DNA from: Microglena sp. YARC
Lineage: Eukaryota; Chlorophyta; Chlorophyceae; Chlamydomonadales; Chlamydomonadaceae
Direction: 5' to 3'
DNA length: 64,000 bases
Assembly: GCA_022414725.1 (NCBI GenBank)
Contig: CM039466.1
Location: forward strand, 37,446,892-37,510,891
Below are positions 53,056-62,884 of this stretch, one piece after another; position 1 is the first letter of the stretch, and the number at the start of each line of letters is the position of its first letter. Under the pieces are notes generated by a model. The model saw only the letters and a list, made by a program, of their open reading frames with translations. It was not told where the DNA came from and made no database searches. Position numbers and translations under genes: made by a program.

Positions 53056-53314
53056 CTTGCTATGAGTAATAAACAGGCCTTGATGTCAGGCGGTAAATAT
53101 ATGAGGCACTGCCCAACCTGCTCCACAAAGTCTGTCACATATTTCCCCACAGAGCCCAAACAAAGTTGAAACAAGCTCTCCCCCGACTTCTCTGCTTTGG
53201 GTATTGTGATGCTGGGGCATACGTCAGGTGGCTTGGCTTGGCAAGAGAGTTGGGCCTTTGGGAGGGGCTCAGGCGGGGCCTGGGGACTCCTCTGGAGCCT
53301 CGAGGCAAGTGTCT
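53056..53314 (-). CDS. LRR protein, exon 1 of those recognised
   Basis: 259 nt: acceptor ACCCCCGCAG, reading TLASRLQRSPQAPPEPLPKA, QLSCQAKPPDVCPSITIPKA, SLFQLCLGSVGKYVTDFVEQ and CLIYLPPDIKACLLLIA plus two bases, donor GTGAGC. SLFQLCLG-x-V...LP-x-(D/H)-(I/L)-K-x-x-LL-x-x-A-R is the cap that usually precedes the first LTD repeat in RNI-type algal LRR proteins; the codon split with exon 2 gives LLLIAR-ARGELTD. The exon starts in mid-codon (2 nt), so an upstream exon with the start codon must exist. Seven 5'-edge copies lie upstream to about 54000. Confidence 0.75.
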
Positions 53315-53329
53315 CTGCGGGGGGTGTTT

Positions 53330-54075
53330 GAGTATTTTTGTGTGCTGTGTGTGTGGGGGGGGTGGGGGGCTCAGGGGTGGCCTGGGGATCTCCTCTGGAG
53401 CCTCGAGGCAAGAGTCTCTGCGGGGGTGTTTGAGTGTTTAGTGTGGTGTGTGTGTGTAGGGGGGGGGGGGGGGCGGGGGGGGGGGGCTCAGGGGGGGCAT
53501 GGACTCCTCTGGAGCCTGGGCCAGGGGACTCCTCTGGAGCCTTGAGGCAAAGAGTCTCTGCGGGGGTGTTAGAGTATTTTGTGTGGTGTGCGTGTGTAGG
53601 GGGGGCCTGGGGACTCCTCTGGAGCCTCGAGGCAAGAGTCTCTGCGGGGGTGTTTGAGTGTTCTGTGTGGTGTGCGTGTGTAGGGGGGGCCTGGAGACTC
53701 CTCTGGAGCCTCGAGGCAAGAATCTCTGCGGGGGTGTTAGAGTGTTTTGTGTGGTGTGCGCGTGTAGGGGGGGCCTGGGGACTCCTCTGGAGCCTCGAGG
53801 CAAGAATCTCTGCGGGGGTGTTTGAGTGTTTTGGTGTGGTGTGCGTGTGTAGGGGGGGGTGGTCCTGGGGACTCCTCTGGAGCCTCGAGGCAAGAGTCTC
53901 TCCGGGGGTGTTTGAGTGTTTTGTGTGGTGTGGGTGGCGTGTGTAGGGGGGGCCTGGGGACTCCTCTGGAGCCTCGAGGCAAGGGTCTCTGCGGGGTGTT
54001 TGAGTGTTTTTGTGTGGTGTGCCTGTGTAGGGGGGGCCTGGGGACTCCTCTGGAGCAGTTTGAGGGGGTGTTTGC
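53330..54075 (-). repeat. array of 5'-edge copies of LRR exon 1, seven copies
   Basis: ~84-bp units at about 53416, 53556, 53640, 53724, 53808, 53897 and 53986. Each has CACCC(C)CGCAGAGA then CTCTTGCCTCGAGGCTCCAG and AGGAGTCCCCAGGCC, reading TLASRLQRSPQ. Almost every copy retains the acceptor. A GTGTGCGTGTGTAGGGGGGG intron spacer separates them. Confidence 0.9.
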
Positions 54076-55320
54076 AAGATGTCTGCGTTTGTGTTTTTGT
54101 GTGTGCATGTGTTTTGTGTATGTTTTGTGTGTTTGTGTGTGTGTTTTGTGTTTGTTCGTGTGGTGGGGGTGGGGGAATTTGAGGGAGTTCAAGAATGCTG
54201 AATTGCTGATTTTGCCAGCTCCAGGTGCTCAGGCTCTGCCGGGGTGTTTGAGTGTGTTTGTGGTTTTGTGCGTGTGTGTGTTTGTGTGTACGTGTGTGTT
54301 TTTGTGCGTATGTGTGTGTTTTTGTGGTGTTAGTGAGTTTGTGTATGTGTGTTTTGTGTGTTGTGTTTGTTTGTGTGGTGGGAAATTTGAGAGATTTCAA
54401 TAATGCTGGATTGCTGATTTTGCCAGCTTCAGGTGCTCTACGTCTCTTCGGATGAAGCGTGCATGTGTTTGTATGTTGGGAGTTTGAGGGGGTGTTTGCA
54501 AGATGTCTGCGTTTGTATTTTTGTGTGTGCAAGTGTTTGTGTGTGTTTGTGTGTGAAGTGTGTGTGTTTGTGTTTGTTTGTGTGGTGGGAATTTGAGAGA
54601 TTTCAAGAATGCTGGATTGCTGATTATTAGCTTCAGGTGCTCTACGTCTTTTCGGATGAAGGGTGTATGTGTTTGTATGTTGGGAGTTTCAGGGGGTGTT
54701 TGCAAGATGTCTGCGTTTGTATTTTTGTGTGTGCAAGTGTTTGTGTGTGTTTGTGTGTGTAGTGTGTGTGTTTGTGTTTGTTTGTGTGGTGGGAATTTGA
54801 GAGATTTCAAGAATGCTGGATTGCTGATTATTAGCTTCAGGTGCTCTACGTCTTTTCGGATGAAATGGTGTGTATGTGTTTGTATGTTTGGGAGTTTCAG
54901 GGGGTGTTAGCAAGATGTCTGCGTTTGTGTTTTTGTGTGTGCAAGTGTTTGTATGTGTTTGTGTGTGTAGTGTGTGTGTTTGTGTTTTGTTTTGTGTGGT
55001 GGGGAATTTGAGAGATTTCAAGAATGCTGGATTGCTGATTATTAGCTTCAGGTGCTCTACGTCTTTTCGGATGAAGGGTGTATCTGTTTGTATGTTGGGA
55101 GTTTCAGGGGGTGTTTGCAAGATGTCTGCGTTTGTGTTTTTGTGTGTGCATGTATTTGTGTGTGTTTGTGTGTGTAGTGTGTGTGTTTGTGTTTGTTTGT
55201 GTGGTGGGAAATTGAGGGAGTTCAAGAATGCTGGATTGCTGATTTTGCCAGCTTCCAGATGCTCTGTGTCTTTTCGGATGAAGGGTGTATGTGTTTGTAT
55301 GTTGGGAGTTTGAGGGGGTG
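54076..55320. repeat. ~185-bp tandem array, six to seven copies, parent exon unresolved
   Basis: Units have AGTTTGAGGGGGTGTTTGCA, AGATGTCTGCGTTTGT, GTGTGTTTGTGTGTG runs, GAGAGATTTCAAGAATGCTG and GATTGCTGATTATTAGCTTC, then AGGTGCTCTACGTCTTTTCG. On the plus strand a TTAGCTTCAG acceptor-like site precedes VLYVFSDEG; on the minus strand it reads FIRKDVEHLKL. By analogy it contains an exon edge, but I cannot say which strand or gene. Confidence 0.75.
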
Positions 55321-55324
55321 TTGG

Positions 55325-55535
55325 TTGAGCCCCTAGAAAGAACGAAGAAGTTGCCTGGTTCAATCCCTTCGGATGCGATTTATTGTTCGCCCTAAGCTGT
55401 CACTGTCAACCGCCGTGGTAGCTTTGTCCAGGTTAAGTAGCAGCCCGTTCCAATACCGCAGCGTAAGAGGGGGCTCCCTTAATACCATGTGGTGTTGTGT
55501 GCTTAGTGTGCCCAACCAGGCGTTATCGCATTACT
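55325..55535 (+). mobile_element. tRNA-derived SINE copy 6
   Basis: Degenerate head (GGTTGAGCCCCTAG; box B GGTTCAATCCC), then CTGTCACTGTCAACCGCCG, GTAGCTTTGTCCAGGTTAAG and CCAGGCGTTATCGCATTACT. Confidence 0.75.
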
Positions 55536-57680
55536 TATGTTGGGAAGTTTTGAGGGGTTGTTTTACAAGGAGATGTCTGCGTTGGCGTTGTTTTTGGTTG
55601 TGTGTGGACATGTGTGTTTGTGTGTGGTAGTTGTGTGGTGGTGGGTGGGAGTTTGAAGGGGTGTTTGTAAGGAGATGTTTGCGTATGTGTTTGTGTGTGT
55701 TTGTTGTGGTGGTGGCAGTTAACAATTGTAGTGTTTGTTAATGGAGAGTGCTGTTATCAAGGTGTTATAACGTCTGTACAGAGTTAATGAGATGGTAGTG
55801 GTGGTGGAGATGAGGTGTCATGGTGGTGGCTTGTGGCTGTTGGTGAAACTGCGCAGTGTGTGGGGAGCTTGTAAGTCGGAATGGCTCAGAGGGGGGGGCA
55901 TTGGGGATGTCCTAGAAATGCAAGCCTCAGCTGGTAAGGTTGTGTCCTCGGCCGGGTTGGGTGTTTTTTGTGTGTGTGGCCTTGTTGGGTGTGGTGGGGG
56001 GGGGGGGCGAGGTAATGTATGAGGGTGAGGTGGTGGTGGTGGGTGGGGTGGGGTGGGTGGTGGGTGGGGGGTGGGGTGGGGTAGAGGGGGGGGGGGATTG
56101 GGTGGTAGCTACCGGGGGGAGCAGGTGTGGTGTGTGCTTGGTGGGGCATGTGCGGGGTAGAGGTTGAGGTAGGGTGGTGGATGGGGTTGGTGGGGGTGGG
56201 GGTGGTGGGTGGTGGGTGGAGGGGGATTGGTGGAAGCACAACATGGTGTGTCGTGCTGGGGTGTGCTGGGCAGGGGGTAAGATGGGGTGGGGGGGCGTGG
56301 TAGTGGGGGGGGGGGTGGGTGGGTGGTGGTGGTGGGGGTGGGGGTGAGGGGGGAGGCAAGTTCTCTCTGGTGGGGTGGGGACTTTTTGTGTTGTGTGGAA
56401 TGATTGTGATGTTTGTTCCTGCGCTTATGTATCGTTGGTGTGTTATGTGTTCGAGTGGTCGTTTGTGTCGCGTTGAATTTGGCGTGTAAGATGTTGTTGT
56501 GTGTTGTGTGTGGTCGTGGTGTTTTGTAGTTGTTGGTTTGGAGCTTGGGTGTGGTTTGTGGTTGTGTGGTTGGTGGTTGTGTTGTAGTGGTGGGTATTTG
56601 GTGTGTCATGACTCACTGTCGAGTCGTATTGTGTGTGTGTGTTGTTTTGTGTGTCGTCCTTTGCTATGTTGTGTAGTTAGCACAGGTTAAGCATCATGCA
56701 TCCGTGGAAAGGATAACACGCACGCAAACGTTACGTGCTCAGAAGTGAGATGCGGAGTGGTTGTGTGTGGTAGCTGCTGAGTGGTGCGTGGTGCCGCATA
56801 TGCGTAGGCGGGGCAATATACAATGTGATGACATCAGACCCAGATGCCTGCCAACAAAGCATGGCATGTTGTGTTGTGTGAGTACTCAGTTGTGCGTCGT
56901 CTGCATGAAGAAAACCACCAGCAAGTGCTTTACACCGAGGTGTGAAACTGGTTGGAGGTGACGTTGTGGGGAGATGCGTTAAGGGCGCTAGGTTGAGGGT
57001 TTGGCGCACTCAGGGAGCTTGTTGACCGTAGGCATTGGGCTATGTGGTGGGGTAGTTGGAGTAGCCCATGCATGAATAAACCCACCTACGTCTTCCAAAG
57101 AGAGGACCTGCAGTGGTCCGGGGAATCCAACCAAAATGGGACTGGTCATGAAGCTTTGCTATTTCGTCGGGGATCGGTACTCGGGTAGAAGGGGGATAGG
57201 GGGAGCAAATGGTGCCGCCAAAATCGGAAAGCATTCAGCGTGTGATGAGATTGTTGAGTGCTGGGCGTATTGAGTGTGTATATCATATGGCACGGGAGTA
57301 AGTTGTCAAGGGTCTAGAATGTTTGTCACGGCTGGCGTTTGGTGGGGGGTGGTGGAAGACGGTCGGGGGGCTGTGTCTCGAGATAATTAGTGACCGATTT
57401 GGGGGCTGTAGGTGCATACGCGCAGATTGTGAGTAGTTATTAGCGGACGCGACAGGGATTCCATGTAGGGGGGAGACATGAGGGGAGGAAGAATGCAAAA
57501 CACAATGCTGGCTGATTTATCGGGGAATACGGGTGGTGAGGGAAGTAGGGAACGAGATTGATGTCGGCAGATCCAGCTGTCAAGGCCCTGGTCCAGCTAC
57601 GGCACGGCTTCGAAGTCGGCAGTGATCCAGCTGTCAGGCCGTGTCAGGCTGTCAGGTGTGTAATTCCCTTGACCGTTTCG
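55536..57680. other. G/T-rich low complexity, no gene recognised
   Basis: GTTTGTGTGTG and GGTGGGGTGGGG runs dominate to about 56700. On the plus strand 55815-55935 has an open stretch (GACKSEWLRGGGIGDVLEMQ) before CAGCTGGTAAGG, a possible exon with donor, but I recognise no family. The minus ORF at 57040-57234 has no known domain. Confidence 0.4.
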
Positions 57681-57956
57681 TTAACTGGTGTCGCGGAACC
57701 TGGGTAGCGTTCATTCATGCCATATTGTTCAGTTCTTGGCTCTAACAACAGCAGACTGCTCAACATCTAATTCTGAAAGATTCGTCCAGCAGCTGTTGCT
57801 GATTGCCAGATGGATGGACCGTTCCTTAACAGCCCACTTCAAAATCGAACCTAACCCCCAGAGAGCTGATGCATCGCGCCGTTGGAGCCGGCCGAGAGAC
57901 GGCTACCGCACTGGCAGATTGCACATCGCTCCCAGGCGAGGCGTTTATTTGGCGGG

Positions 57957-58120
57957 ATGCGCGTCCTCTGCCTGGGCGGCGGTGCAAGCTCCATGGCATG
58001 CAAAAAGAAGAGCAAGGGGCAGGAGGGTTGGAGACAGGGGTGGGTCCCCTGCCACCAAAAAAGGGTCCACAGAAGCAAGAGCAGCAGAAACAGGGGCGGG
58101 AAGTGAAGAGGTTGGCAGGG
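57957..58120 (+). CDS. possible hypothetical first exon
   Basis: From ATG at 57957, MRVLCLGGGASSMACKKKSK and GQEGWRQ; an overlapping frame from 57869 reads to EQQKQGREVKRLAG before a GTAAAG donor-like site at about 58121. Base composition is more balanced than in the neighbouring G/T tracts, and a GCRRG/KKK-rich, low-hydrophobicity product would result. No domain is recognised and the frame is uncertain. Confidence 0.2.
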
Positions 58121-58269
58121 TAAAGTTTGTAAGTGACAACTGTGCACTGCATCATAAGTTGAGTGTAACTGAAGTACTTGTGTAAAATTGCTTATCGTAG
58201 TTCTTGATGGAAATCGACGTTGCTTGTCGACATGCTCTGTGGTCTTGTCAAGTATGATTCGAGTCAACT

Positions 58270-59930
58270 CCGTCTACAAGCTGTTGGTGTCGTAAGATAT
58301 GGTTTTCAGTGTGTGTTGTGACTGTGGTGGACAGTCTGATTGTAGCTAGGGTTACTGTGGCAGTTGGGTGTAAGTTGTGCAGCGATTGCAGACTGTGTGC
58401 AAATAACATTCAACTGTGTTCAAAGTAAGATGGAAACCATGTGGTGGGCATTGGGTAGGTTATACATATACCTACAACATAGATTGTGTGTTGGGTGACG
58501 CCACTATGTATTTTGTGGCGTCAGCATGCGGTCAGGGTTGTGACAGATATATGAACGATTATGCAACTGTGTTCTGAGATAATATTGTGAGTGCGTGGTG
58601 GTATGTGTGTGGCTTGGTGTGGCATTTATTTGTATAGACATGGGTAGATTATGAGTGCACATATGTTGTAGAGGCACACTGCAACAGTACTGGTGTGTTA
58701 TAGTATAGTACGCCTTCAACTCGGTTGGTTGTGACTGAGCTAAGAATGAAGGTTCATGATGGTTGTAGAACGTGTGATTGATATTTTAGTGAGCAATGGA
58801 TACTATGTGGAGCATGGTGCGATATATGTGCGCATGCGATGGTGTGGTTAAATAGGTTGAGCTATGCAACGCTGGTGGTGTCCAGTATGATAGATGAATC
58901 CATGTGTGTGACTGGCATGTTGGGAGTCTTATATAGTTGGAAGACGATATGAGACCATATTTGCACATGCCCATGTGCACAATCTAAACAATCATCGCTG
59001 GTTGGTTTGCATAGCATTATAGAGTAAGTGTCTAGTCGTGGCATGGTGGTCATAGGACATTGTATTAATTTAGATTAGAGATTGAGGTAACGGATTGAGC
59101 CGCATTAGAGTTTTGCGAGGCTACGCACGCTCTGGGTTGCGCAAAGTACATGTGTTCAGATCTAGTGTGGTTCAAGACTAAGATGAAAATCGCATGTGTG
59201 TACTGCAACATGTGTATAACATGGAACTGTGAGCACGGGCATGGATTGCGGGTGGAACACACTGTAGATGCAACCAACATTACTATGTGCTGTCGTGGTG
59301 CTGATCGTGTGTTCTATGATAAATAAGATGACTTGCAACGTGGGTGTGGTTACTCGCATAACCTATTTAAGTACACAGTGGTTATAACGATGAGCTAGAG
59401 GGTTAATGTTGCGAGCGATGCTACTGTTTTGGTCAGAAGTTGGGTTATGAGCACGTATTTGCCAGCATGCGGACTGTTTGCAAATAGGGGATTGTGTGGA
59501 CATGGGGGAAACCTCAACCGTGCTGAACTGTGTTAAAATAATTATGAAACCGTGTGGTGTCGGTTTTGTTTGGCATACATGTGAGTATGACAAATGTGGT
59601 AACTATAATGCACGTATTTTGCGATTCGCGGTGGTGGTGGGTGGTGGCTGTGGGGGTATTGCAAAACCTAACATTCAACTATGCTGAACTGTGTTCAAAA
59701 AAGATGCAACCGTGTGTGTTACTGCATACATGTGTAAAACATGTAACTACATGCACGTATTTGCGATTCGCGGCTGTGTGCAAGTAACATGTTCAACTAT
59801 GCCTGAAATCTGTGTTTCAAAAAGAGTAAATGCAACCAGTGTGCGTTACTGCATGCATGTTTGATAGCTAACATGGAACTATGAACACGTATTTTGACGA
59901 CATGTGACTGACCATACTTGTAACCATCAA
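58270..59930. repeat. degenerate tandem repeat with ACTGTGTTCAAA and GCACGTATTTTGCGA motifs
   Basis: Phrases AACTGTGTTCAAA(A)AAGATG, AACCGTGTG, TACTGCATACATGTGTAAAA, CATGTAACTA and GCACGTATTTGCGATTCGCG recur at irregular 115-210 bp spacing (clear at 59520, 59680, 59760 and 59810; fainter to 58390). No coding content. Confidence 0.65.
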
Positions 59931-60389
59931 CTGGAAGGGGTTAGCTCGCTGGGCTGTGGTGCTGGTACCGTAGGGCGTTTGTATCTGTGTTACGCAACGT
60001 TTCCTAGTACTAGTCCATAGGTGTCCCTACCTAGCCTTGTGGATTTGTATTTTTTGCCACCATTTGATGTCGGTGGATTGCCAGAAGCAATTACTAGCAT
60101 GAGGGAGGAGGAATGGGTTCGCTTGCTCCCACACAGTGGAGTAGATACCCGTGGTGGTTGGCCTGCCGCTGTGTGGAAGGTCGGTGGGGAGGTTAGCCTT
60201 GTACCCTTGGGGAGATTGTTGGCTGGGTGCTGGGGGGGCTGGTCCCGTTGATGGTTTGGGGGGGGCGGACCGGTGGCCAGTATAGTGGCATATTTAGGTG
60301 GGCATGTCCCCCCGTTTTATTTGGCCTGATACTATTGTAACAACTACATACATACTTATATCATGTAGCTGTGTGTGACTGCATACATA
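59931..60389. other. unassigned stretch with a short open frame
   Basis: The plus ORF 60021-60251 reads MSLPSLVDLYFLPPFDVGGL and EEWVRLLPHSGVDTRGGW before low complexity. No family recognised. A TTTGGCCTGATACTATTG plus ACTACATACAT end at 60320-60390 resembles the dispersed retroposon tail. Confidence 0.3.
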
Positions 60390-60815
60390 CTAATTATAAC
60401 GCCTTGGTGGGATCGTGTGGTGTTAAGGGAGCCCCCTCCTCGGCGGTAGATAAAGGGGCTGCTACTTTCCTGGACAAAGCAACCATTGGCGTTGACAGCG
60501 ACTGCGGACACTAAAGCGGCACCCGTCGGGATTCAAACCCCGCACCTTCTTGTTTCAACGAGCTGTACCAGGGTAATTCAAAGCGCGCGCTTTTGCGCTT
60601 TTGAGCGCTGACTTTTTGACCCCCTCTGCGCTTTAAGCGCAGTTTTTGTTTGCAACCCCTTGTGGGAGGGCGCTGCAAGCATATTTTTGTAGCGCTTTTC
60701 GCACTACAAAGCGCAGTTTTTTTGTTTTTCAAGTGCGCTAAAGCGCCTGCCCAATTTGGCCATTTGAAGTACCCTGAGCGTGTAATCATACGAGCATTGT
60801 TGAACGGGATAACTG
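60390..60815 (-). mobile_element. tRNA-derived SINE copy 7, split by a hAT-A MITE
   Basis: Minus-strand body (TGTCAACGCCAATGG, GTCCAGGAAAGTAGCAGCCC) and box B (GGTTTGAATCCCG) at 60390-60568. Head remnants (CGTTCAACAATGCTCGTATG on the minus strand) continue at 60777-60815 beyond the MITE at 60569-60776. Confidence 0.75.
60569..60776. mobile_element. hAT-A MITE copy 4 inside SINE copy 7
   Basis: CAGGGTAATTCAAAGCGCGC ... TTTGAAGTACCCTG; interior in reverse orientation relative to copies 1-3 (AAAGCGCAGTTTTT, CCAATTTGGCC). Flanks AGCTGTAC and AGCGTGTA match imperfectly. Confidence 0.8.
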
Positions 60816-60854
60816 CACACATGCTCCTAACCTACAACTGTGTAGCCCGTTTCA

Positions 60855-61070
60855 GTGATTCGATTGCTCTAGTGGTACACCAAATCGCTTAAACGAAGAA
60901 GGGTCGAGGGTTCGATTCCCCCTACAGTCACCCTTAGTGTTTGCAGGTCGTGATGTTCAACCCGCGATGGCTAGCGTTCTCGTTCCAGTCGAGGCCGGTG
61001 GGTAGACCCGTTCTCTGCCGCGTATGATGGGTTCCCTTAATACCACCGCCCCCACCAGGCGTTATCATTT
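60855..61070 (+). mobile_element. tRNA-derived SINE copy 8
   Basis: Head TTGCTCTAGTGGTACACCAA with box B GGTTCGATTCCCCC; body divergent (GATGTTCAACCCGCGATGG, GGGTTCCCTTAATACCACCG), ending CACCAGGCGTTATCATTTTT. Confidence 0.75.
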
Positions 61071-61653
61071 TTGTCTACCAACTGTGTGTAACTACATACA
61101 TGCTTATATAAGTATATAAGCCCAGGTCTGGAGGGCGGTCCAGTCAGTTTCCCGACGTTTAGGCTTTGGCTCAGGAGTTTCACTGTCGTCATTGGGGTAA
61201 ATCCTTTTGTAGACGACTTGGCTCGAAAGGGGGGTATTGTAAGCGGCAGTAGATGGCCTTGTTGCTACGATCCCAGCTGAGATTTTCAGCCCTTGTTTTA
61301 AAGAGTCTGTTGATTTTGCCTTAGTGCATAATCTTCACCTCTATCTTCAAGCCCCGCTGCTGGGCAGAACCTAAACACTCATAAACCCTAAAACTCTAAA
61401 ACACTAAAGGCCTAAAGCCCCCGGCTGACCCGATGGATGAAAGCGGGTGATTTCTCATGTCCGATAAAGGGTCGTACTAGCATCAGCAAACACACATGTG
61501 TCACACACACACAAGCACACACACACACAAGCACACACAGGCACACACACACACCACACAGCCACACACACACACTACACACGCACACTACAAACACACA
61601 CACATACCACCACACACACACACTACACACACACAGCACATAGACATACACAA

Positions 61654-61685
<32 letters not shown>

Positions 61686-61700
61686 TCTGGCCCGCCCCAT
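61071..61700. other. non-coding; telomere-like patch and (CA)n
   Basis: AAACCCTAAAACTCTAAAAC-type sequence at 61383-61425 resembles degenerate CCCTAAA repeats. (CA)n-rich sequence occupies 61490-61690. No gene. Confidence 0.6.
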
Positions 61701-61714
61701 TCCCCACCGCTAAA

Positions 61715-62070
61715 CTTCCAAGCTTACCTGTAACTCATTATCATTTCCCACTAAAGGCACCAGCTGCCCAAAACCAAACCAGATCCGCATTACCTGTTAA
61801 CCCTTCTCATTTTTCCCACTAAACAGGCACCAGCTCGCCACAGCCAAGCCAGATCCGCTTACCTGTAAACCTTCTCAATATCCCACTGGAACAGGGGCAC
61901 CAGCTGCCCATAAGCCAAACCAGATCCGCTTACCTGTAACCACCTTCTCATTTCCCACTAAACAGGCACCAGCGTGCCCCATAGCCAAGCCAGATCCGCT
62001 TACCTGTAGCCTTCTCATTTCCCACCAAACAGGCACCAACTGTCCAAGCCAAGCCAGATCGCTTACGCCT
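61715..62070 (-). repeat. array of 3'-edge copies of an unidentified exon, five copies
   Basis: ~66-bp units. Minus strand: GGATCTGGCTTGGCT, GGGCAGCTGGTGCCTGTTT, then ATGAGAAGG(T/C)TACAG followed by GTAAGC at about 61723, 61857, 61929 and 62000 (61790 altered). The unit is almost entirely exon edge with a minimal intron piece. The highest-coordinate copy is continuous with unique sequence at 62073-62297. Confidence 0.8.
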
Positions 62071-62072
62071 GT

Positions 62073-62297
62073 AACCTTCTCATATCCGCACTGAAACAGG
62101 CACACATGCTGCCCAAGCCAAGCCAGATCCAAAGAACATTCCTAGATTCAGTGGTCGTCCAGAATCATTTCCAAAAGTAAACGCCCCAATGTGATCCAAA
62201 CCCTGGCTTGTGCGAAAGGAGTGGAGTAACTGGCACAGCGGGGTGTGGTGAATGCAAAGGACGGCATTGTGCTCAACTTTGGGCTTCAATGTTGAAT
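62073..62297 (-). CDS. unidentified exon predicted from flanking exon-edge arrays
   Basis: Unique segment between a 5'-edge array (62300-62880) and a 3'-edge array (61715-62070), the same geometry as the known exons. Minus strand: TGGTATGAG then a reading VEHNAVLCIHHTPLCQLLHS, FRTSQGLDHIGAFTFGNDSG and RPLNLGMFF. At the 3' end the frame giving GYEKVTG (before GCGTAAGC) differs by one base, so there is a frameshift, sequencing error or wrong boundary. The donor reads ACAGGCGTAAGC, where copies have ACAGGTAAGC. No family recognised. Confidence 0.5.
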
Positions 62298-62299
62298 TC

Positions 62300-62880
62300 T
62301 CATACCAGGTGGTGTAGCAGGGCCTTTAATTTTTAATTGTTGGCAATGGGCTCATTAGAAGACATGCAAAACGAGCATGAACCTGAGTATGGCAGCGGGA
62401 CCACGGTGGTAGTGACTTCATGCACAGGGCGGCATTGTCGCTTCACGTTTGGCATCAAATGTTGAATTCTCAAACCAGGTGGGTGCAGGGCCTTTAATTT
62501 TTAATGTTGGCAATGGCATTAGAAGACATGCAAACGAGCATGACATGAGTATGGCAGCGGGGTGGTAGTGCAATGCAACAGGGCGGCATTGTGGCTCACT
62601 TTGGCATCAAATGTTGAATTCTACACCAGGTGGGTGCAGGGCCTTTAATATTTTTAATGTTGGCAATGGCATTATATAAGACTGCAAACGAGCATGACAT
62701 GAGTATGGCAGCGGGGTGGTAGTGAATGCACAGGGCGGCATTGTGCTCACTTTGGCATCAAATGTTGAATTCTCACACCAGGTGGGTGCAGGGCCTTTAA
62801 TTTTTAATGTTGGCAATGGCATTAGAAGACATGCAAACAAGCATGACAGGAGATATGGCAGCGGGGAAAAATGGTGGTAG
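62300..62880 (-). repeat. array of 5'-edge copies of the exon at 62073-62297, four copies
   Basis: ~140-bp units ending on the minus strand with CACCTGGTGTGAG or TGGTGTAG, then AATTCAACATTTGATGCCAA and AGTGAGCACAATGCCGCCC. The spacer is TTAAAAATTAAAGGCCCTGC and CTCATGTCATGCTCGTTTGC. The AG before AATTCAACATT is conserved in all copies. Confidence 0.8.
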
Positions 62881-62884
62881 TTGC

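Noticed and set aside
54397..55363. Thr/His-rich minus-strand ORFs of 137-364 codons
   Set aside because: They run along GT-repeat spacers of the 185-bp array; only the short island may be coding.
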